64,000 nucleotides of DNA, from assembly GCF_000247695.1 (NCBI RefSeq), contig NW_004624776.1, positions 17,609,875 through 17,673,874 on the forward strand, given 5' to 3'. The translations under genes were made by a program, and so were the position numbers. This document shows, in pieces, positions 50,701 to 62,700 of the stretch; the stretch's first letter is position 1; every line of letters starts with the position of its first letter. The notes under the pieces are model-generated. The model was not told the DNA's origin. It searched no databases and worked only from the letters and a program-made list of their open reading frames with translations. This DNA comes from Heterocephalus glaber. Its lineage: Eukaryota; Chordata; Mammalia; Rodentia; Bathyergidae.

Positions 50701-53700
50701 AATGTGATAAGATAATGCTAATAAAATAATGAGTCATACAGAAATAGTAAAATTAGTAACAAAGAAGAATAAATCAGAACAATTTTTCTGACAAAGTATA
50801 TTTGCCAGAAGTCAAAAGCTAGTGTTATAAAGGTAGGATAATGAAATGAACACTGGTAAACCACACTGATAGAACTGACATCATTTCTAAGTAATTTTGA
50901 GGGCCCTAACAACACACTGACAGAAGTCTCCTACACCATTGCCCTAAAATTTTCTGACTACTGAACACATTTCCTAGTTTACTGGACAAGACCAGAGTAA
51001 CTTTAGCCCTTTTTTTTTTTTTTTGGTACCAGGGATCGAACTCGGGTACCTGCAATTGCGCAGGAGGCGGCAAAACCACTGAACTAAATCCCCGGCCCCA
51101 AGACCAGAGTAATTTTAAAGCAACCTCTTATGGGAAATTTAGAAGTGTTATCTTGAAGTATTCTAGTTTTTAAAAGTTTCATATAAATTTTAAAAACTTT
51201 AATAAATCTTTTTTCTGTAATAAAGATGAATCCAGAACATGCCAGACAAACCCTCTATCCCTGAGCTATACACTCAGACCTTTTCTAAAAATTGTGTTTT
51301 GAGGCCAAGTCTCACTAAGTTTCCCCAATGGCCTTAAATTTTGCATTTTCACGCCTTAGTGTTTTACAAGTAGGTAGGGTCACAGATGTGTACCATGACT
51401 GTCCTAATTTGATTGTAATAAACAAGAACTTCAAATTCATGTTTTAAAACAGCCAATGTATGGCCAGGGACTGAGCTCAGTGGTTCTGCGCCTGCCCCAC
51501 AAGCGCAAGGACCTGAGTTCCATTCCCATCACCAAAAAAAGAAAACCCAGAGTACAACTACTTCAAACAACAATTGTCTTCTTTTTTGGTACTGGGAATG
51601 GAACTCAGGGGCTCAGCCTTGGCAGGTGCTGCTGAACTACACCTCCTCCACTAAAACAACAATATCCTAAGACATTCAATTTGACCTACATTTACATAAT
51701 AAAACAGCCCCAACTGTTCTATAATTCAGCATGAAAAAACCCCTAAAATTCATATACAGAATTATATATTACAAGTTTTATTCTAGAGACAGAACTTTAA
51801 TTTTTTAAAAGATCCCATTTTCCTTAGATTTTGCCCCATCTTTATTATTTAACATCTTAATAAATACATTATAAGATGTAACTAATTTCAAATATAGTTA
51901 TTATAATTAAGTTTGTGATCTAGAAATAAATGACTATACTTTTAAAAACTAGTATTTGGAGCCAGGTGTGATGGCACATAATCCCAGCACTAAGGAGGCT
52001 GAGGCAGGACTGCTGTGACTTCAAGGCCATAGTGAGTTCAAGGCAGCCTGAACAATATAGCGGTGAGACTCTGTTCTCCAGAACAACCCCCAAAATTAAT
52101 AAATGCATAAACAAACAAAGTAAAGGGATCTATGGCTTAACAGCTTAGAAATTTTGATAAACCAACAACTACTTTAGAGTTCACAGTAATTTTCGTTGTG
52201 GTTTTTTCATGATTTACTCTAAATAATCCCAAATAATATAAGAGTTTTATAGTATGGATTTTGAAATCTCTCACTTTATGTCTCGCATGAAATTCATGAA
52301 TAACACCACGTCAAAATGTACCTCAGCAGAAGAGCGCTTGCCTAAGATGCATGAGGCCTTGGCTTTGATCCTCTGCCTCACAAACACAGACTATAAGGTG
52401 CTGGTAAACACACCCTCTAGGACTAACAAAGGCAAAGGTCAGGTCGCAGGGGCCTGCCCTGTATTTCTTTTGCTAAATGAAGATGTGTAGAAAACACTGA
52501 TGATGATTCACTAATGCCAGTATCACATCTCTTATCCAAGAACTTGTGAATCCAAATTTATTCAGCGGGTAGCAATGTCTAGTAATCTTAGTAACAGTAG
52601 CACTTAATACCAAGACAAATCATACTTTCCTCAATAATAAAGCTCTCAAAAGCCAAAGACATTGGCGTAGGAAAAGATTTTATGAACAAAACCTCAGTTA
52701 CCCATGAACTAGCACAAACAATCATCTCTTCTTACTAAAAATCTTCTGCACAGCAAGAGAAACCACCAGCAGTGTGAAGAGACAACTCACAATGTGGGAA
52801 AAAATCTTCACCTGCTCTTCCTCAGACAAAGGTCTACTATCTCGAATCTATAAAGAACTTTAAAGATCAGACCTCCCAAATTTAAAGACCCAATCCAAAA
52901 ATGGGCATCTGAAGTGAACAGACATTTCTCAGACAAAGAAGTAGAAATAGCAAATAAACACAGGAAAAAATGCTCAACATCACTGGTCATTCGAGAGATG
53001 CAAATGAAAACAACGCTGAGATTCCACTTCACTCCAGAAAGAATGGCTGCTATCATGAAATCAACCAATAACAAATGCGGGCAGGGGTGTGGGGAAAGAG
53101 GAACCCTGCTCCACTGCTAGTGGGAGTGTAGACTGGTGCAAGCACTGTGGAAATCAGTATGGAGATACCTCAAAGAACTAGGACTGGAAGTCCCATTTGA
53201 CCCAGCTATTCCCCAGCTGGGTATCTTCCCCAAAGAATTAAAAGAATCATACCACAGTGATATATGTGCACCCATGTTTATAGCAGCACAATCTGTAATA
53301 GCTAAAACTTGGAAACAGCCCAAATGCCCTTCAACTAGAGCCTGGATAAAGAAAATGTGGTTTTTTTTAATAAAATGGAGTACTACTCAGCCATAAAAAA
53401 TGAGAAATTAGAAACATTTATTGCTAAATGGATGCACGTTGAGGCGATACTCTTAAGTGAAATCAACAGGACACACATGTGTAAATACTGAATAGTTTCT
53501 CCAGTGTGAGAAACAAAGTGTAAATAAGGATCAAAATGTATAATAGATAATGTGAAATAGGAAGAAAAGGGGCAAAGGGGAAAGGGAAGTGGGAGGGGTA
53601 GGGGTAGGGGAAAGGAAAGAAGGGAATGGAATTAATATGAGAAAATGAAAAAAAAAGCAAAGTCTTTGTAAATAGGGAGGGATGGAGGGGTTGAAGGGAG

Positions 53701-56700
53701 GGCAGTGGAAGGGGGAAAACAGAAGAACCAAGACATTATGTAAAGGTACAAATTTCCAATGATGAATGTCATTATATTGTACACCTAAAATGTACCAATA
53801 AAAGGATATACAAAGGAAAAAAAATACTGACTTTAAACATAATTAGGTAAATGAAAGTAGAAGCCAGGCATGGTAGTACACACCTGTAATCCTAAGCACT
53901 CTGGGAGGCTGAGGCAGGAGGATCACAAGTTGTAGCTCCACCTTGACAACTTAGCAAGACCCTGTCACAAAATTTTAAAAAGGGCTGGGGATGTAGCTCA
54001 GTGTGTAGGCCCTAAAGTCACTCCCTAGTACCAGAAAGACAGATGGATGGAGGACGGACAGACAGACAGAAAGAAAGGAAGAAAGGAGAAAGAGAAAGAA
54101 AAAAAGGAAAGGAAACAAAAGAAAAGAAGGAATTAATTTTGTCCTTTTATCTTCTGAAATGCTGTTTCACTGAAATTTCATCGCTGAACATCACATAAAT
54201 GAAAATATTAGAAATAATTATTCTTTAAAATAAGTAGCAAAGGATTAGGAGTGTTATTCAGTGGTACTCCATGTGATTAATCTGCATAGGGCCCTGAGTT
54301 TGATTGTAAAAAACACAAAAAATAAGTATTAAAATGGAACAAATGACAATATGTATAATAATATAGTCTTTGGCCAAAGACCATATCTTTGTTTCCCAAA
54401 ACAGAACAAAAAAACCAACAGATTTCTCTATTTTCATAATGAATAATATAAAAAAGGCCAGAGAAATACATTCAGCGTGTGCTGTGAACAAAAATACTGA
54501 CAAGAAATCAGTATTACATCTTATCGTTTGTCTCAAACAGTAAGGTAAATAATGAAAAGGTGCAAAAATAAAATGAGGGGTGCAGCAAGGTGATATGCAT
54601 AGATTGTCCCACCACCACAGAAAAATCAACCAAATAAAATGAAGAAAAACTAACTAAATAAAACTTTTTGTGCCGGAGATTTAGCTCAATGATCCCACTG
54701 CCTGCCTTGAAAGCACAAGGTCCTGAGTTTGATCCCAGAGTAGAAAGCTTACCTAGCATTTACAAGGGCCTGGGTTTGATTCCCAATATTGCTAAATAAA
54801 TAAATCCTCCTTAAAAGGAGAAGGTTATATTTATGTGTGCTGAACTAAAATTAAGTTTTGTTTTTTCTGAGATGGGGTCTCACTATGCAGTTTAGGCTGG
54901 CTTTGAACACACTATGTAGCCCAGGCTGGCCTCGAACTCTCAGCAATCCTCCTGCCTCGGCCTCCTGAGTACTGGGATTATAGGCATACACCACCACGTC
55001 TGGCTTAAAATCAAGCATTTAAAACTATCAGTTGCATTTTCTGAGTCACTTCTCTCAACAAAACTACTGTCTATAATACAATGAAACACTCATTTAGACT
55101 AATGAATCCATGCGAAGGCATATTAGTATGCTCGTGCTCTGTGTATTCTGGAATTTGAAAATGTATTCAGAAACAAAAGTACAATAATGAAGGTGCTTTT
55201 TTAAAAAATGCTCCCAAACTCTTAACCTCCATTATTTTACGTACCTCTGCCACGTAGGGAAGTTATCTCCCTGTTTTTATTTCCCAAATACAAATTAGAA
55301 TTTTGAGTTGTAGATGCAAAAATCACACCAAGAATTCCTACAATTCTCCTCACAATATCATCTGAATACCTTCAAAATGTGATCTAAACAGTGTTTTACT
55401 GACTGCTTCTAAAGCAGTCTCCTGAAATTGGGAAGTCACATCTATCTTCACATGCTTCAGAACTGTACCCTAAATTAGCCCTTAGCACTGAGATAGTTTC
55501 CCCTATTATCAATACAGGAATTCATAGTATTATCCTGTTTGATATGTAACTATCCGAAGTCTAAATCTACACTCATTTTACTTACATTAAAAAAAAAATA
55601 AGACAACAGGCCAAAGGGGATCTACTCAGGGTTTGGAGGAGCAGTCTGCGCTAAGACATGCACTCTCTTCACTCTTTCAAATCACATGGTTTGGTCCCTT
55701 GTCTCTTTTCAAGATGGGTCTCCAAAAATTCATGATTAGGGAAGCAAAAAAAAAAACAAAAAAAGTTTTAAAAACATATCCATTACGCAAAATAACCACT
55801 ATTCAACAAAGATAATGGAGTCATCAAAAATATTTCTATTTAGTGAAATAAAGACAGAACAAATGATGGTGAAATAACCCATTACATTAAACTGTATCCC
55901 TAAGTTACAGGTATAGCCTAAGGTAACGTCTAAGCTATAGAGAAAAAAACAGTGAAAATTCTACTTCAAGGTATAGAGAACCAAACTGCAAAACACTTAT
56001 GAACAGTGTGATCTGGGCTTAGGCTTCAACTGTGTACATTTTAAAAATAAACAAGTTAGATACTTATTATGCTACTTGTTATGAAGTTTTTTAAAAAAAA
56101 GATTCCTCAAAGTAGCTGCTGTAATCAAAATTTGGAGTAACTTGCCTTGTAGTACCAATCCTGAAATTTTTTGCAGCAGTCTTCACTGCAGAAATCTCTC
56201 ACAACACCATCAAGTTCTTTAGTTGCTCCCTTCTTACAGAGCTGAGAACAATAGTTGCACGTAACACATCTTAATCCTAAACGTCTTGCAAAATCTTGTT
56301 TATACAATAGTTTGCAACCTGAAAAATACAAGGTTTAAATATTAAACAAAAAAATGTTTTTTGAGCTAAGACAACTTGTAAGTCTAATAGATTATTAGTT
56401 TTAGAAAGTATCCAATATATTCACATAAAAAAATCCTCTTTCTCTCCTGATCAAAATTCTACAATCTTCAGCAGTCAACACCAACCTATAAAAACTGATA
56501 CAGAATATGGATATAAGAAAATACCTTATCATATATGTGTGTCTGAAGAATCAATGCTTTAAAAGACAGTAAAATCTAGTAATGTCTCAACTGTGGTATT
56601 CCATTTACTGTTTAAATAAAAGTATATTAAGTATCAAAGTAAGCACACCACTAATAAGAATTTTAGAGAAATGAATAATGCCAACTGCTGAGAGGCTCTG

Positions 56701-59700
56701 AGTAAATTCACAGATATGTTCAGCTAAGTAAGCATTTTAGCCAAATTTTCTACTTACTTCTCTGTCACCCAATGTGGATCCTTTCTGGAAGTAAAACTGG
56801 TTTACTGACTTGTCCAAAGAAAATCCTTTGTTATCTATTCTCTTCATGAAGTATTTTTTTCCTACTATATTAGTGCATTATTTTAAGTGCTTTTTTACTT
56901 ACCTAATGCAGTCCCCATAATGTCCCTATGAGGATTAAACAATTTTCCCTGCTTTCATTCATGTCACACCATATAAGCAGAATGACACTCTATTTAGATG
57001 TAACTACTGAAATTCTATCCATCTTTTAATAATGAACTCAAATTATACCTCTACCACTAATTCTGTCCTCATAACCTAGTTTTAAGTGATCCTTCCTACA
57101 TGTAAACATGAAATGCAACTGTTCTTTAATTTAGCCATGATTTAATGTACTGTGTCATTCAAGTACTATATTATAACTTGTTACCTTTAACTATATCTAA
57201 AAGCTTTGTATTACAATTTTACCTTCATTAGTTTTAACTAGATTTTGATGCTATTTTTATGTTATTTCTGATAGGTTCCTGTAAAACATTAGGTGGAGTA
57301 CGAGAAAGCAAAAAATATGTTATTTGTCAGGTAAAAATACATAACCTTTTAAGCTTTTTTATTATTCATCTAACTGTTTAAGACCCTCTAACTGAAAATG
57401 ATGTTAAGTGTCAATTATCTATTTGCTGCTCTCTATGTTAGTAAAATCTAGACAGAAAGGTAAGTGGTTCAGATCACTGACACATAAACAATTACATCAA
57501 TGCCTTTGGACTGACGAAATTAGTTTAAGACTATTTCTCTACAAAAACTCAAGTGTAAAACATAATTTAGAATTATTCTCTTCAACATTTTAGAATTTAT
57601 TATTTTCATAATAGCTTTGTTCTCAACACTAAAACAATGTTTACCTTTCATTCCAGGTGAAATGCATGCATTTAATCCAAATAGGATTGTTTAATAAGCA
57701 GTACCTTTTTACATACAAAACATTATGCATGATAAGTATAAATGGAGGTGCCAGCCAAATGAATGGATAAATATTTTAATTTTGTTGTCATTTCCTACTG
57801 TCAGTATTTAGGATTTTCCAACTTTTTCTTTTCCCAAACTACCAGAAAATCCATAGAAAATGCAGATCCAGGGGGAAAAAAAGAAAGAAAAAGAAAAAGA
57901 AAAACTCTCATTGGAACATAAGTGAAGATAGCAGATAAGAAAGCTGAGAGCTCCGTGACTCAGGCCAAAGAAAAAACAGAACGTAAAAGCCAGCTCAGAG
58001 GAAGAATGTGACGCTGTGGAATGCTAACAATGACAAGAACCTCAAAACCATATGAGCTATAATTTTGGTTGCTAACTCTAGATGTAGATTTACAACTCGT
58101 GTCCATTTCTATAATCTGCTGTGTGGCAGCAGAACAGCCTGAAACATGAATGAGTAACAGGGAAATTCTTGAATTTCCTTCCTTATAACAGCACCTAGTG
58201 TTTTCAGGCATAACGCATTTATAACCTAAAATTTCCTACTATAACACTGTCACTATATGTGATTTTCTTTCTGGTATAGATTAAGTATTCCTTTTTCTGA
58301 AATACTTGGGACCAGAAGAGTTTCAGATTTTGGAATAGCATAGACTAATTTACTGACTAAACTTCTCTCATCTGAAAAATCCAAAATCAGAAACACTCCA
58401 AAATGTTGGCACTTAGAAATTTTGGATTTCAGATTTTCAGATTAGGGATGTTTAACCTAAACATTGAAAACTTTTGAAGGCAGGGAAAATGAAGCTAATG
58501 CGAAACGATTCTAACCCACTTGAAAAACCAACTTTTAGGCCACCACGTAAGTGTAGGTGGCATGGTATGATGAAACATTTATTTTCAAAACTTCCTTATC
58601 ATGGAAAAAGTGTTTATCAAATTCTTAGAGATAAAACCTTTGAGGTTTAGAGGTCTACAAATACATACAAAATAACAAAGCATGTCAGTAGAAAACTGAA
58701 CTCAATAGTTTTGGTCAGCTACATTAAAAATTGTGCAAGTATTCATATTTTTTAAATATTTTGGCAAAAAAACATTAAATATCAATAAAAATTATAAACA
58801 CTGTATATACACTTGCCTTCACTACAGAAAGGTCTCTTAACGCCAGAGAAATTTACTGTTTCATGAAGAGTCTTCTCCTCTTGACAGTATTCGCAATATG
58901 TAACTATGCAATGCAGCTTCTTATAGTCATCTGAACAAGTTTTGCTGCAGAACTGATGCACTTTGTTCTAAACGCACAATGGGAACCTTGGTAAGTATAT
59001 GACAACCACCTTAAAACAAGTTTAAGAAATAAACAAGCCACTTTTAAAGACAAATTACATAATTTACCTATTGAATGTCAGGATCATCAGGGATACTTTT
59101 CCTACAAGCCACAGACACCTAGTTTAACCAATTCTCTGCTAAGTTTTATAAACACAGTTCCACACAATTCAACAACCATTAACCACCCTAAAATTACTCA
59201 CTGAAAGTATCACTAAAATAAGAAAGTAGTCTGGTGTTGCTAATAGAATTGGAGAAATGGCAAAGAAACAATGAAGATATGATGTGGGTAAATTACAGAA
59301 GGATGAGAATTATGATACTAATAACATTTTCAGTTAAAAATAGTATGTTGAGTAGAGGCAAACAGATCCAATCACATTCCTGTTACATCCTAATTCTGTA
59401 GTAACAGATCTATCACGGCTAGATATTAAATCTGGTGCTATCACATAGTATGATCAGAAACTTGAGACTGAGTGGGTTCCCTTAAAGGGAACATATTTAG
59501 TAACTGAGTTATTTCTTCTGGTCCCAAACCCACAATAGCCAGAGCTGCTTTTCAAATATTTAGCCAGGCAGTTACCAACAAGGTAAAACTTTCAAGGCAG
59601 CTCTTCTCCTCTGACGCTTAGGAAAGATACAGACTAAGTTTAAATCATTTGCCTAATACTTCTCAAAGATATGAAAATCAAAATAAGGTGAGAATATCTA

Positions 59701-62700
59701 GGAATCAACTCAGTAGTTAAGGCAATCATCAGCTGAAAGTTGCCCCAATAAGTATCTAACTTACATGAGAGAAAAAGGGCAACAAAGAAACCACAAAATT
59801 GCCATCCATGGAGTAAGAAGCAAGAGGAACCTGGAACTCTCGTTCTCATGAGGTTCAAGACAACCTCAACTCTTACACAGCATAATGGTATCTCTAACTT
59901 ACAGCACTTAGCAACCACTTAGCAAAACACTAAGACTACAAAAGTTGGGTAACACTGACTCTCACATGTGGAAAGGACCTCATTTTCATCTAGTTTTATC
60001 AAATCCAGATTGTACAATCTACATTTCCTACATAACATTATTTTATATGCTTTCTAATAGATGGCCTTCCTTTCTTTCCTTTTTCATTCCTCCATCTTTA
60101 AGCTTTTATTCACTATTCTTGGGCCTTCAACTTTTTGCTGTCACGTAAAGAGAATATTAAGTCACTAAAAATCATCACTGAATGCTAACAACAGTCTCCA
60201 AAAAAAAGAAAAAGACTCATTTAAAAATGCTCTAGAGACAGTACCAAATAAAATAATAAATTAATAATAAAGTAAAAAACTTCCCAGGCATTAAGATAAT
60301 GAAATTTCTGATTTCCAAGTATTTTAGAAATCATATGGTCCACTTCAGGGAAGCACTTTTTCATCTAGACCCAGCTACTCAGTGAGTTGCCAACAAGCAC
60401 CAATAAAATTTTGTGCAGGAACAGTCTGTTGTTAGTTCTACATCTTGTACAACATTTTATCATCCCTCCATGCTCCACCTCCCATACAATTCTGCCTCTA
60501 AAAGAGTGAAAAGAAAGAATGACCAAAGATGAGCACTGCTCAAGAAAGCAATGGCAGTAGAGCTACCTTGTCTACCTATCCATCCACAACTGCCCCCTTA
60601 TGGAAACAGAAGTACAATGCTCAGAGTCACTAAGAGCAAAAGGACATGGCAAAGTAATCTAGTCAGAGAGATAAGAAAGAGAAAATAAACTAAATATATT
60701 AGGATTCATAGCCCTCTACTCTTAATAAAACAAAATTATAAAATGTTAAATGACAATGTGGCTAACAAATTCTAATTTTTACAGATACTGAATGACACAA
60801 AGGTATTATAGTACACATATCTATGAGGACAGAGAAAAATGAAAAACAATGTAGTCACTTTAGCTATGTAGCTAAACAAAATGACATTTTGTACTCTACA
60901 GTGAATGTAATATATTACTGTGACTGTGACTTCAAGAATTTCTTGTCAACCTCAAAGGAAATAGATCCTGCTGATCTACTCTACCTAAAGTAAATAAGCC
61001 AATTTTAAGACCTTAAAAACTTACTCTTCTCTACTAAGAAATAGGCTTCCAGATGGTAAAACCAGTTTTTTAAAACTAGATTTTCATTTTAGCACTAGAT
61101 AATACATATAACAAAATATGACTTGCCTCCCATTCCAGGATTTCTGGTTTTGAACAAAAGGAATTTTTGCAGTAGTTGCATTTCAACTGAATATCATTTG
61201 GTGCTACAAATGGACCATTTGGAGATGACTGCATGCTTAGAGCCTAAAATAAAGAACAAAATATACTGAGCTGACAGGTACTTTAGAATTTGTTTGTGAC
61301 TGCTATAAAATTCCTACTATATACAGAAACGAATATGCATCTTTATGAATATTTTTTCAACACAAAAACTATACTTATGAATTTTGTCTCCAAATTATAC
61401 TAATATAATTAGTTTTATAAAACTGAAATTTATTTTTGTTTTAATCAAGAAATTATATACCTAAAATAAGTATGGAAAAGAAAAAAATACAGTATAATTA
61501 TGGTGTTTGTTCTCTTGAAAATGTAATCAAATAATACAGAGGTTAATTGCCAAACTCCTGAATCAGCAAATAAAACCCAAAAAGAAAACACAAAACCTAG
61601 GTCCTGCTGCTAACAACTTCCAAATATCTAACTAATGATTTATCTCACTGCATCACTGGCACAATTTTCATTCCAAGTTCATCAGTGAAAACAGCCTATC
61701 ACTTTTAAAAATTAATCTTTTGTTCTTCAAGTTTAGGGGAAAAAGATTTACAAGCCAATATTCATACCAGGAATTTATTGTTAGTTTTATTACACTTTTT
61801 AAAAGTTAAAAATAATTTATAGAGTAAGACAGGAGCTAACTAAGCATATTTGGACCTTAAAAGGTTTTTTTTTAGTTCTTAATACAAATGGTGAGTACAT
61901 GGGTATTTATTCTTTTGAACCACAGACACACATACATATATTACATATAATCTAAATTCATGTAATAGTTAATTAAATGATTTATTCAAGGTACAGTGAA
62001 GGAAGAAAGAAATCTATCATTTTTAAAATATCTATATACACTGTACAACACAACACTCGTGAAAAACTACAAATGCAGATTTAAGACATTTACATAAAAA
62101 CAACATTATCCTTAGTTTCTAAAATATTAACCCTGATTAAAGCTAACTATTCTTTTTTCACAGTACTGGACTATGTTATAGTCTAAACATCTGTGTACCC
62201 CAGAATTCCTAAGTTGAACTCCTAACCCCCAAGGTGATGCTATTAAGAGAAAGGGCCTTTGGGCCACCCTTCTGATCTACTCAATGCCTTCATTAAAAAA
62301 TAAAATACAATAAAAAGGTCTACTGGACCTTGTCTGCCCCTTCCCCCACGTTAGGAGAAGGCGCCGTGCATGAGGAAAGGGCTCATCACGGCACAACCTT
62401 CTCAAAGTCCCTATCCCGGACTTCCTTCCCAGCCTCCAAAACTACGAAGTATGAATTTCTGCTGTTTATAAGGTAAACCTGCCTGCTCTCAAGTATTTTG
62501 TGACAGCAGCTAAAACAGATGAAGATCTTATTTTACTTTTAAAATGAAAATGAAAAAAAATAAAGCTAATAAAGACAAAAAGTTCAAAATATATGACTTG
62601 CTTTAAAATTAAGAAAAACTTGTTGTCAGTTTGTCAACTTTGTTTCATATGCAGGCAGTGATGATGCTGCCTGCAGGCTTGTCTGGATGCACTCCTCAAA

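Noticed and set aside
53136..53396. 86-codon open frame as an independent small protein
   Set aside because: Recognised as the C-terminal part of L1 ORF2.
56140..56145. GC donors as sequencing errors
   Set aside because: Three independent sites share the same strong AG|GCAAGT context, which is the known form of real GC donors.
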